Source of the DNA: Halobaculum sp. XH14
GTDB lineage: Archaea > Halobacteriota > Halobacteria > Halobacteriales > Haloferacaceae
Direction: 5' to 3'
Length of the DNA stretch: 64,000 nucleotides
Assembly: GCF_032116555.1 (NCBI RefSeq)
Contig: NZ_CP134949.1
Span: 1,116,001-1,180,000, forward strand
Below are positions 22,216 to 29,436 of this stretch, piece by piece (positions within the stretch are counted from its first letter, which is position 1; every line of letters begins with the position of its first letter). The notes beneath the pieces are model-generated. The model did no database searches. It was not told the origin of the DNA and saw only the letters and a list, made by a program, of their open reading frames with translations. The position numbers and the translations under genes were made by a program.

Positions 22216-22914
22216 ATGGACGTCGACCTTCACGACTCGCTCGACGGGCAGGTCGCCCTGGTCACGGGGGCGACGCGGGGCATCGGGGCGGCGATCGCGG
22301 AGCGGCTGGTGGACCTCGGGGCGGTCGTCTACGCCGGCGGCCGCGACCCCGACGACGTGACGGGGGAGGAACTCAGACCGGTGCGGCTCGACGTGACCGA
22401 GGAGTCCCAGATCGTCGACGCGGTCGAGCGCATCGGCGACGAGGCGGGTCGCCTCGACGTGCTCGTCAACAACGCCGGCATCGGGGGGCCGGCAGGACCG
22501 GTGGGGGCGGCCTCGACCGACGGTATCGACGCGGTGCTGGAGACGAACCTCCGCGGGCCGATGCTGGTCAGCAAGCACGCGCTCCCGCTGCTCCTCGAAC
22601 GCGACGGGTCCCGGGTCGTCAACGTGTCGAGCCGCGGGGGGCAGCTCTCCGGAGAGAGCGACGCGGCGCGGGGTCCCTACTCCCTCTCGAAGACGGGACT
22701 GAACGGGCTGACCGTGCAGCTCCACGGCGCGTACGCCGACCGTGGCCTGCTCGCCAACTCCGCGTCGCCGGGGTGGGTCAGCACCGGCCTCGGCGGGGAG
22801 TCCGCGCCCCGTTCACCCGCGGAGGGGGCGGACACGGCCGTCTGGCTCTGCCGGTTCGTCGCCGGCGCGCCGGCGGGGAAGTTCTGGCACGACCGCGAGG
22901 TCATCGACTGGTGA
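22216..22914 (+). CDS. Short-chain dehydrogenase/reductase
   Basis: A 232-aa SDR. The cofactor loop is LVTGATRGIGAAIAERL (residues 16-32), the structural NNAG is at VLVNNAGIGGPAG, and the catalytic Ser-Tyr-Lys is VVNVSSRGGQL then PYSLSKTGLNGL. It ends after FVAGAPAGKFWHDREVIDW. An acidic residue after the second strand (GGRDPDD) suggests NADP preference. Substrate unknown. It lies 100 bp before an enoyl-CoA hydratase gene on the same strand, so a shared role in acyl or ketone metabolism is possible. Confidence 0.87.
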   Translation: MDVDLHDSLDGQVALVTGATRGIGAAIAERLVDLGAVVYAGGRDPDDVTGEELRPVRLDVTEESQIVDAVERIGDEAGRLDVLVNNAGIGGPAGPVGAASTDGIDAVLETNLRGPMLVSKHALPLLLERDGSRVVNVSSRGGQLSGESDAARGPYSLSKTGLNGLTVQLHGAYADRGLLANSASPGWVSTGLGGESAPRSPAEGADTAVWLCRFVAGAPAGKFWHDREVIDW

Positions 22915-23015
22915 CCGAACTGCCGCGCTGAACGTCCGGGTTCCCGAGCCAGCGCGGGGTAGCGGCGCTCGCAGTCGGGGGAACAGTTACGGCCCGGCGA
23001 GCCGACGACTCGCGC

Positions 23016-23792
23016 ATGCCAGACTCGGAGACGGTGGCGCTCGAGATCGAGGACGACGTGGCGACGATCACGATCGACCGGCCGGACGCGCTGAACTCGC
23101 TCAACGTGGCGACGCTGGAGGCGCTCGACGTCGCCATCGACGAGGCCGAGGCGGCTGACGCTCGCGTGCTGGTGCTCACGGGCGCCGGCGAGGACGCGTT
23201 CGTCGCGGGCGCCGACATCAGCTACATGAAGGACCTCTCGACGCCGGAGGCCCAGGCGTACGCCGAACTCGGCCACGGCGTCGCCTCGAAGCTGGAGACG
23301 TTCCCGGCGCCGACCATCGCCGCGGTCAACGGCTATGCGTTCGGCGGGGGCTGTGAGCTCGCCATCGCCTGCGACCTGCGGGTCGCCTCCGAGCGGGCGG
23401 TCATCGGCCAGACCGAGATCGACCTGGGAATCATCCCGGGCTGGGGCGGCAGCCAGCGGCTCCCCCGCCTCGTCGGCGACGAGACGGCACGTCGGCTCAT
23501 CTTCTTCGGCGAGCGCGTCGACGCGACCGACGCGCGGGAGTACGGGCTCGTCGGCGAGGTCGTCGCGCACGACCAGCTCGACGAGCGCGTGGCCGACGTC
23601 GCCGAGGACCTCGCCGCGAAGCCGAAGTTCGCGCTCCGGGCGGCCAAGGAGGCGATCAACGCCGTCCACGAGGAGCCGCAGGGCGCGGGGCTCACCTACG
23701 AGCGGCGCGTCTGGGCCGGCCTGTTCGGCACCCACGACCAGCGCGAGGGGATGGCGGCGTTCGTCGAGAAGCGGGACCCCGAGTTCGAGTAG
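23016..23792 (+). CDS. Enoyl-CoA hydratase/isomerase family protein
   Basis: A 258-aa crotonase-fold enzyme. The oxyanion-hole segments are AFVAGADISYMKDL and NGYAFGGGCELAIACDLRVA; the catalytic Glu pair region is QTEIDLGIIPGWGGSQRLPRLVG with both Glu of the hydratase type in place. The C-terminal helix ends EGMAAFVEKRDPEFE. Probably 3-hydroxyacyl-CoA dehydration in beta-oxidation; the single-domain length fits short-chain enoyl-CoA hydratase. Confidence 0.9.
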   Translation: MPDSETVALEIEDDVATITIDRPDALNSLNVATLEALDVAIDEAEAADARVLVLTGAGEDAFVAGADISYMKDLSTPEAQAYAELGHGVASKLETFPAPTIAAVNGYAFGGGCELAIACDLRVASERAVIGQTEIDLGIIPGWGGSQRLPRLVGDETARRLIFFGERVDATDAREYGLVGEVVAHDQLDERVADVAEDLAAKPKFALRAAKEAINAVHEEPQGAGLTYERRVWAGLFGTHDQREGMAAFVEKRDPEFE

Positions 23793-23875
23793 CCGGGCTT
23801 CCCACGGCCCGGCGTGTGGGCTCCGTGCCACCAGTTGGGCACCACGATTAGGTCCGTACGGCGCGTACACGTCCC

Positions 23876-24130
23876 ATGGACCGCATCAAACTCTCCCGCG
23901 TGGAATCGCACCTCGAGGACCTCCAGTACCCCGTGACCCGCGCGGAGGCGGCCGACCGCTTCGCCGACACGACGCTCACCTACGCGGACGGCGAGGAGAA
24001 CCTCGGTGACCTCCTCCTCGACTGTCCGAGCGCGTCGTTCGCGGACGCGGACGAACTCCTCTCGGACCTGTACGGCGTCCTGCCGGTCGAAGCGGTCGGC
24101 GAGCCGGGCCAGTCCGAGGGCGAGGGCTGA
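23876..24130 (+). CDS. Small helical haloarchaeal protein (DUF5789/DUF2795-like)
   Basis: An 84-aa protein of unknown function. The pattern LSRVESHLEDLQYPVTRAEA, then LTYADGEENLGDLLLD and ADELLSDLYGVLPVEAVGEPG is typical of a widespread haloarchaeal small-protein group with a YPVTR helix and a closing LPxEAVG motif. I recognise the group but not its exact domain number. It lies about 100 bp upstream of the TFS gene on the same strand. Confidence 0.7.
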   Translation: MDRIKLSRVESHLEDLQYPVTRAEAADRFADTTLTYADGEENLGDLLLDCPSASFADADELLSDLYGVLPVEAVGEPGQSEGEG

Positions 24131-24195
24131 CGCGGCGCTTCGCCGGGATGGGGCCGGGGGCTGGCGACCGACCGGTTCGGAAACCCAATCCCCGG

Positions 24196-24207
24196 CCCTT
24201 AAGTACG
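24196..24207 (+). promoter_or_regulatory. TATA-like box for tfs
   Basis: CCCTTAAGTACG, 22-33 bp upstream of the TFS ATG; the spacing suggests a leaderless message. Confidence 0.55.
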
Positions 24208-24228
24208 AAGACGGCCGAACGGGCGGGC

Positions 24229-24552
24229 ATGGAGTTCTGCGACGAGTGCGGATCGATGATGAAAACTGAGGGGGACAGGTGGGTCTGTAGCTGCGGCTTC
24301 GAGAAGCTTCGCGACGAGGCCAAGGAGGCGGCGATGACGACGACCCAGGGACAGGAGGAGGGCGAGATCGTCGACATGTCCGACGTCGACGCCGCAGAGA
24401 TCGGCCCGACCGTCGAGCAGAAGTGCCCCGAGTGCGACGAGGTCCGGTCGGTGCGCTACGAGATGAAGCAGATCCGCTCGGCCGACGAGTCCGAGACGCG
24501 CTTTTTCACCTGTACCGAGTGCGGGCACAAGTGGCGCGAGGACGACCACTGA
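24229..24552 (+). CDS. tfs: Transcription factor S (TFIIS/RPB9-like)
   Basis: Archaeal cleavage-inducing factor for RNA polymerase, 107 aa, the standard length. The N-terminal zinc ribbon is MEFCDECGSMMKTEGDRWVC with a second CSCGF pair; the C-terminal ribbon has KCPECDEV and FFTCTECGHKWRE. The acidic pair that reaches into the polymerase active site is expected in the loop reading RSADESETRFF. The start is the ATG 22 bp after the TATA-like box; longer reading has no similarity. Confidence 0.96.
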   Translation: MEFCDECGSMMKTEGDRWVCSCGFEKLRDEAKEAAMTTTQGQEEGEIVDMSDVDAAEIGPTVEQKCPECDEVRSVRYEMKQIRSADESETRFFTCTECGHKWREDDH

Positions 24553-24629
24553 GCCGACCACCGACGGGTCGGGACATCCCTTCCGCCGCGGATCGAACCC
24601 GGAAGCGGCACCGACGGGGAGACGCCCGC

Positions 24630-24878
24630 TCACTTCCGTTGCAGTTCGGTGCCGTCGCGGGGGCAGTACCGGACCTCGGGGTCGCCCGTTCGGAACCCGC
24701 ACTGGGGGCACCTCGGACGGTGCCCCGGTCCGCGTCGTCGCTGCGCCCGCGGAAGAGGAACGGGACGAAGGGGACGAGCAGGAAGACGAGCAGGGTGTCC
24801 AGGTAGACCCAGGCGGCGACGCTGACGGCGACCGGGAGCGCGACGCCGACCAAGGCGGTGAGAGCGCGAGGAGACCAC
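24630..24878 (-). pseudogene. Small membrane protein with C-terminal zinc ribbon, frameshifted
   Basis: A membrane segment in one frame (LTALVGVALPVAVSVAAWVY, LLVFLLVPFVPFLFRGRS) is followed in another frame by a zinc ribbon (PRCPQCGFRTGDPEVRYC, PRDGTELQRK, stop at 24630). Intact haloarchaeal relatives join these two parts. The switch is near 24710-24725, where one added base restores the frame. A GTG (24878) right after the Trm56 stop is in the zinc-ribbon frame, so a second, opposite shift near 24865 may exist; alternatively a TTG at 24853 is the start. Sequencing error or real decay cannot be told apart. Confidence 0.6.
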
Positions 24879-24879
24879 G

Positions 24880-25458
24880 CTACCCTCCGTCGTCCGCTCC
24901 GCCTTCCCCGACCGTCTCGTTCCCATCCGATTCGATCACCTTCTTCCCCGTCTCCATCGGCACCACCCGCCGCTCGGCGTCGGCCCACTCGCGCTCCAGT
25001 TCCCGGCCCTCGAACAGCCGGTCGAGGAACACCGCGAGGCCGGCGACCTCCGAGTGGGGCTGGTTCGTCACGCCGACGTTGAACTCCGCCGCCTCGTAGA
25101 AGTCGAACGGCACCTTCTCGCCCCCGACCACGACCAGCAGCGGCCCGTCGGCGTGGGCGTCCCTGATCCCGCTTTCCACGTCCTGCAGTCGCTCGCCGTA
25201 CATCGTGAGGTGGACGACCGTCCCGTCCCAGCCAGTCGTGAACGCCCGCTGGTCGTCCCGGAGTTCGACGTCGAACGGCCCGCCGAAGCGACCCGTGATG
25301 TCGCGGATGGTCTCGGCCGACTGCCCGGCGTTGTCGGGGAGGACGACCCGGTCCGCGCCCAGCGCCCGCGCGGTCAGGCCGACGTGGGTCGTCATCCGGT
25401 CGTCCCGCCCCGGCCGGTGGCCGTACCGGAGGACGACCGTCTCGTGTGACTCCTGCAT
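24880..25458 (-). CDS. tRNA (cytidine-56-2'-O)-methyltransferase
   Basis: Archaeal Trm56 of the SPOUT class, methylating ribose at C56 in the tRNA T-loop. The 192-aa product opens ETVVLRYGHRPGRDDRMTTH, the family signature, followed by VGLTARALGADRVVLPDNA. The knot region is LLVVVGGEKVPFDFYEAAEF then NVGVTNQPHSEVAGLAVFLDR (SAM-binding knot). The ATG at MQESHETV is used; another three codons upstream (25467) is possible. The downstream broken gene begins right at its stop, suggesting an operon. Confidence 0.93.
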   Translation of the reverse strand: MQESHETVVLRYGHRPGRDDRMTTHVGLTARALGADRVVLPDNAGQSAETIRDITGRFGGPFDVELRDDQRAFTTGWDGTVVHLTMYGERLQDVESGIRDAHADGPLLVVVGGEKVPFDFYEAAEFNVGVTNQPHSEVAGLAVFLDRLFEGRELEREWADAERRVVPMETGKKVIESDGNETVGEGGADDGG

Positions 25459-25600
25459 GGCCGTCATCGGGTGCCCCGGGGGTGAGGGCGTTTCGCTTCG
25501 CGGACGCTGGCGGCTCCGGGGGACCACTCCGGTTCGAACTCGACGCGGACTGCCCGCACGCCGCCGGTGGCGCTTTGGTCCGAGCCGTCGAAGCGGACCC

Positions 25601-26542
25601 ATGTCCGAAGATCCGGAGGCGCTCGCGGGCGTCGCCGACGTCGACCTCGGCGGGCGGACTGCGCTGGTCACCGGTGCGACCTCCGGCGTCGGCCGGGAGA
25701 CCGCGCTCGCGCTCGCCCGCCTCGGAGCCGACGTGTTCGTCCACGGCCGGGACCGCCGTGCGGGCCACGAGACGGTCGAACTGATCGAGGGCGGCGCGGG
25801 AGGCGACCCGGGCGGCGACGGTGCCGAGATCGGCGGGGGCGATGCGACGTTCCTCCAGGGCGACTTCGCGGACCCGGACGCCGTGGACGCGATCGCGGAC
25901 GCGGTCCGTGGGGAGGTGGACTCGCTCGACCTGCTCGTCCACAACGCCGGCACGCACTTCGATTCGGGCGAACTCGTCGATGCGGGGGCCGAACGCGCCG
26001 AGAAGACGTTCGTCGTGAACCACCTCGGGCCGTTCCGGCTCACGCACGGCCTGCGTGACGTCCTCGAACCCGGCGGCCGCGTGGTGGTCGTCGCCTCCGC
26101 GGTCCACGGTCGCGCCGACGGCGAGTTCGCCGTCCGGTCGGTCGACGGCTACGACGGACTCGCGGCCTACGCGCGCTCGAAACTCGGGAACGTGCTCTTC
26201 GCCCGCGGGCTCGCCACGCGGCTCGACGGGCGGGCCGTCGTCTCGTGTCACCCCGGGTTCGTCCCCGGCAGCGGCCTCTGGCGGGAGGCGTCGCTCCCGG
26301 TCAGACTCGCCGTCGGCGGCCTCGACAGCCTGCCCGAGTGGCTCACGCCGGACAGGGTGGACGACGCCGCGGAGGCGGCCGTGACCCCGGTGTTTCTGGC
26401 GGCTTCGCCGGCCGTCGCGGACGCCGACGGCGGCTACTACGTCGACTGCGCGCTCACCGATCCGGCGCCGGTCGCGCGCGACGCGAACCGGCGGAAGCGG
26501 CTCTGGGACCTCAGCGAGGAGTTGATCGGGCTTGACTGGTAA
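25601..26542 (+). CDS. SDR-family oxidoreductase
   Basis: A 313-aa NAD(P)-dependent SDR resembling retinol dehydrogenase/WW-domain oxidoreductases. Cofactor loop ALVTGATSGVGRETALALA; NAG motif LVHNAGTHFDSGEL; catalytic region VVVVASAVHG (Ser) and YDGLAAYARSKLGNVLFARGL (Tyr-x3-Lys). A Gly/Asp-rich insert (about residues 66-82) interrupts the loop before the FLQGDFADPDAV strand. A C-terminal arm ends RKRLWDLSEELIGLDW. Substrate unknown. Confidence 0.87.
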   Translation: MSEDPEALAGVADVDLGGRTALVTGATSGVGRETALALARLGADVFVHGRDRRAGHETVELIEGGAGGDPGGDGAEIGGGDATFLQGDFADPDAVDAIADAVRGEVDSLDLLVHNAGTHFDSGELVDAGAERAEKTFVVNHLGPFRLTHGLRDVLEPGGRVVVVASAVHGRADGEFAVRSVDGYDGLAAYARSKLGNVLFARGLATRLDGRAVVSCHPGFVPGSGLWREASLPVRLAVGGLDSLPEWLTPDRVDDAAEAAVTPVFLAASPAVADADGGYYVDCALTDPAPVARDANRRKRLWDLSEELIGLDW

Positions 26543-26647
26543 CACCGGCCGACCTGGCGCGGTGAGGATTCCGAACGCCCTGCCGACCGGTTCGGCCGCC
26601 GGCCCGCGACCGGAAGACACTTTCCGGCTTCGGACGCTTCCCCGACA

Positions 26648-27577
26648 ATGGACCTCTCCGAGCAGTCGGTACTCGTCACGGGAGGCGCGGGACTCATCGG
26701 CTCACATCTCGCGGCGAAACTCGCGCCGGACAACGACGTGCGCGTCGCCGACGACCTCTCGAAGGGGGAGCGCGAGCGCGTGCCCGACGGGGCGACGTTC
26801 CACCGTGCGGACCTCACCGACCCCGAGGACGTCGCCGAGGTCGTGACCGGGGACCTCGACGCCGTGTTCCACCTCGCGGCCTACACCGACACGAACTTCG
26901 AGGACGACCGGACGCTGTTCGAGGAGAACACCGCGATGACGTACAACGTCCTCGAACGGATGCGAGAGGTCGGCGTCGACCGCTTCGCGTTCACCTCCTC
27001 CTCGACCGTGTACGGCGAGGCCCCCCGGCCGACGCCGGAGGACTACGCGCCGCTCGAACCGATCAGCATCTACGGCTCCTCGAAGCTGGCCGACGAGGCG
27101 CTCATCTCCACCTACGCGAAGAGCTACGGCGTCCAGTCGTGGACCTTCCGCTTCGCGAACATCGTCGGTCCCCGCCAGCGCGGCAACGTGATTCCGGACT
27201 TCATCCAGAAGCTCCGGGCCGACCCCGAGACGCTCGAAATCCTCGGGAACGGCCGACAGGAGAAGTCGTACCTCCACGTCACCGACTGCGTCGACGCCAT
27301 CACCCACGTCGTCGAGCACGCCGACCGCGACCTGAACACGTACAACCTCGGCTCGCGGACGACCACCTCGGTCGTCCGCATCGCCGACATCGTCGCCGAC
27401 GAGATGGGCCTCGACCCCGAGTACGAGTTCACCGGCGGCGACCGCGGCTGGACGGGCGACGTGCCCAAGATGCGCCTCTCGGTCGAGAAGCTCTCGGCGC
27501 TGGGCTGGGAGCCGCCGAACTCCAGCGACGACGCGGTCCGCCGTGCGACCCGCGACCTCGTCGCGGAACTCGTCTGA
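26648..27577 (+). CDS. NAD-dependent epimerase/dehydratase (sugar-nucleotide type)
   Basis: A 309-aa extended SDR, similar to UDP-glucose 4-epimerase. Cofactor loop VLVTGGAGLIGSHLAAKLA; the strand VRVADDLSKGERERVP with Asp for NAD ribose; catalytic FAFTSSSTVYGEAPRPTPED and ISIYGSSKLADEALISTYAK (Tyr-x3-Lys). C-terminal substrate region FRFANIVGPRQRGNVIPDFI and NGRQEKSYLHVTDCVDAI. Product probably feeds glycosylation, but the neighbours do not define the sugar. A stem-loop follows its stop. Confidence 0.9.
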   Translation: MDLSEQSVLVTGGAGLIGSHLAAKLAPDNDVRVADDLSKGERERVPDGATFHRADLTDPEDVAEVVTGDLDAVFHLAAYTDTNFEDDRTLFEENTAMTYNVLERMREVGVDRFAFTSSSTVYGEAPRPTPEDYAPLEPISIYGSSKLADEALISTYAKSYGVQSWTFRFANIVGPRQRGNVIPDFIQKLRADPETLEILGNGRQEKSYLHVTDCVDAITHVVEHADRDLNTYNLGSRTTTSVVRIADIVADEMGLDPEYEFTGGDRGWTGDVPKMRLSVEKLSALGWEPPNSSDDAVRRATRDLVAELV

Positions 27578-27588
27578 ATCGGACGCGA

Positions 27589-27614
27589 ACACGAGACCAC
27601 GGCTTCGCTCGTGT
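27589..27614 (+). terminator. Stem-loop after the epimerase gene
   Basis: ACACGAG (27589-27595) and CTCGTGT (27608-27614) form a perfect 7-bp stem with a 12-nt loop, 12 bp after the stop. Termination is inferred from position. Confidence 0.35.
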
Positions 27615-27732
27615 GAGAGCATCCACGTCAACCGGCTCGTCCGGCCACGTCGCTCGCGTGTCGGACCCCCCGCGTTCCTGTGAGCCGATTCGGCAAAACG
27701 TTCACGGGGCTGAAGGGTCGTACCTCCCTTCC

Positions 27733-27909
27733 ATGAGCCTCGTCAGCGCCCTCAAGGACGCGCTCGCGAGCGGCGACGGGGGGGCCGACGCCGTCCGGTA
27801 CCGCTGTGGGGAGTGCGGGACCGGCTTCGACCGCGCGCGAACCCGGATGGTTCGGACGCGGTGTCCCGACTGCGGCTCGGCCGACCTCCGCGTCGTCGAG
27901 GAGCCCTGA
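27733..27909 (+). CDS. Small zinc-ribbon protein (58 aa)
   Basis: A 58-codon frame: a short helix SLVSALKDALASG, then a zinc ribbon RYRCGECGTGFDRAR and TRCPDCGSADLRVVEEP. Two CxxC pairs (CGEC and CPDC) about 20 residues apart suit one zinc ion. It is one of the many haloarchaeal small zinc-finger proteins of unknown function. It precedes the DUF2797 gene by 30 bp on the same strand. Confidence 0.78.
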   Translation: MSLVSALKDALASGDGGADAVRYRCGECGTGFDRARTRMVRTRCPDCGSADLRVVEEP

Positions 27910-27939
27910 GCGGCGGCCGGCCCGAACCGATGCCGTCGG

Positions 27940-28827
27940 ATGGACACGACTATTGCCGAGCGCCGGCTACCGCGACGCGTGCAGGTCGTGGGGTACGAAA
28001 CGCCGGCGGGCGCGCTGTTTCTCAGCGACCGCGACGCGACCACCGCCGGTCGGGCGGGCGGGAACGACACGACCGACGGCGCGGGCGCGGCCGATGCGGA
28101 CCGGCCCGATGCGGACCGGGACGATTCGGACGACGGCTCGATCGATCGCGTCGCGCTCGACCCGGGGACGGAGCTCTCGTGGTCGCTGGGGGAGCGCCAC
28201 TGTGCCGGCACGCTCCACGAGGGCGGCCACGTCCCCTGCGGGGCGGAGTCGGCACCGTACTGTCGGGACCACCGGTCGACGTGGGTGTGTGCCCGCTGTA
28301 CGGGAACGTGCCTGAAGGACGAGATGGACTGTTTCGACGATCACGCCGTCTACCTGGCCGCGTTCGCGCCCGACGTGTTCAAGGTCGGCGTGACGAAGGA
28401 GTGGCGGCTGGAGACGCGCTTGCGGGAGCAGGGTGCCGACCGGGCCGCACACCTCCGGACGGTCGAGAACGGCCGGATCGCCCGCGAGATCGAATCCGGG
28501 CTGGCCGAGGAGATCCCCGACCGGGTCCGCGTCCCGACCAAGATCGACGGCCTCGCTGACGAGGTCGACCCGGCCGCCTGGGAGGCGGTCCTCGACGGGT
28601 TCGACCCGATCGAGACGTACTCGTTCGAGTACGGCTTCTCGCTTCCCGAGCGTCCGGTCCCCGAGACGCTGGCCTCGGGAACGGTCGTCGGGACGAAGGG
28701 CCGGGTGCTGGTGCTCGAAAACGCAGGGAGCACCTACGCCGTCGACATGCGTGACCTCGTGGGCTACGAACTCGAGGTCGGCGAGTCGGACCGACAGCTC
28801 CAGTCCAGTCTCGGCGCGTTCGGCTGA
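27940..28827 (+). CDS. DUF2797 family protein
   Basis: A 295-aa protein of unknown function. The family signature is readable: RHCAGTLHEGGHVPCGAESAPYC, then DHRSTWVCARCTGTCLKDEM with a cluster of cysteines probably binding zinc, followed by HAVYLAAFAPDVFKVGVTK (a GIY-YIG-like K-V-G-V-T strand) and RLREQGADRAAHLRTVENG. The resemblance of the second half to GIY-YIG nucleases is suggestive only. Residues about 38-68 are an Asp/Gly-rich insert absent from the conserved core. Confidence 0.78.
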   Translation: MDTTIAERRLPRRVQVVGYETPAGALFLSDRDATTAGRAGGNDTTDGAGAADADRPDADRDDSDDGSIDRVALDPGTELSWSLGERHCAGTLHEGGHVPCGAESAPYCRDHRSTWVCARCTGTCLKDEMDCFDDHAVYLAAFAPDVFKVGVTKEWRLETRLREQGADRAAHLRTVENGRIAREIESGLAEEIPDRVRVPTKIDGLADEVDPAAWEAVLDGFDPIETYSFEYGFSLPERPVPETLASGTVVGTKGRVLVLENAGSTYAVDMRDLVGYELEVGESDRQLQSSLGAFG

Positions 28828-28832
28828 GTCCC

Positions 28833-28905
28833 GACCGACGGGTTTCGGCTGCGACCGACGGGCTCCGGCTACGACAGACGGGTTCCGGCTACGACCGGCC
28901 GGGTC
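28833..28905 (+). repeat. 20-bp tandem repeat, about 3.6 copies
   Basis: Units start at 28833, 28853, 28873 and 28893 (partial). The consensus is GACCGACGGGTTCCGGCTAC; units differ by 1-3 bases. It begins five bases after the DUF2797 stop. Confidence 0.8.
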
Positions 28906-28915
28906 GGTTCCACGA

Positions 28916-28925
28916 CAATTTAGGA
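28916..28925 (+). promoter_or_regulatory. TATA-like box for methylmalonyl-CoA epimerase
   Basis: CAATTTAGGA, 23-32 bp upstream of the ATG at 28948. Confidence 0.5.
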
Positions 28926-28947
28926 CGCTACGGCTCGGAGCGGGGGT

Positions 28948-29334
28948 ATGCACCTCGACCACGTCGGCGTCGCCACCGACGACGCCGCCGCGCTTGCCGG
29001 GCTGTTCACCGACCTCCTCGACGCCGGCGTCGCCCACGAGGAGGAGTTCGACGGGATGGGCGTCGTCTTCATCGAAACCGACGGCTCGTACCTCGAACTG
29101 CTCGAACCGCTCGAGGCCGAGGGCGCCATCGCGCGATACCTCGACCGCAACGGCCCGGGCATCCACCACCTGGCGTTCGAGACCGACGACGTCGCGGCCG
29201 CGCTGGACCGCGCGCGCGACCTCGACCTCGATCTCATTGACGAGGAGCCGCGGCCAGGGGCGTGGGGCCACGAGGTCGCGTTCCTCCATCCGGCGTCCAC
29301 GGGGGGCGTGCTCGTCGAGTTCGTCGAGCACTGA
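28948..29334 (+). CDS. mce: Methylmalonyl-CoA epimerase
   Basis: Interconverts the (2R)- and (2S)-methylmalonyl-CoA isomers in propionyl-CoA and odd-chain metabolism. At 128 aa with the VOC fold it is full length. Metal and catalytic landmarks: MHLDHVGVATDD (His), FIETDGSYLELLEPLE (Glu), GPGIHHLAFETDDV (His) and the final GGVLVEFVEH (Glu). Methylmalonyl-CoA mutase genes are not in the window; the MenE-like ligase lies 100 bp downstream. Confidence 0.92.
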   Translation: MHLDHVGVATDDAAALAGLFTDLLDAGVAHEEEFDGMGVVFIETDGSYLELLEPLEAEGAIARYLDRNGPGIHHLAFETDDVAAALDRARDLDLDLIDEEPRPGAWGHEVAFLHPASTGGVLVEFVEH

Positions 29335-29436
29335 GCCGGCGGAGGTGGCGGTCGGCCGCCGGATCGTCCGTTTCCACGCGATCCCGACCGGGACCGAGGC
29401 GGAAGAGTAGTAAGGCCCCCGACCACGAGCCTGGGT

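Noticed and set aside
23016-23792. Possible fusion of enoyl-CoA hydratase with 3-hydroxyacyl-CoA dehydrogenase
   Set aside because: The protein ends at 258 residues, normal for a single-domain hydratase, with no Rossmann fold following.
24506-26620. A long minus-strand frame of 704 codons
   Set aside because: It mixes antisense of the SDR, another frame of Trm56 and the membrane half of the broken gene; only that last part is meaningful.
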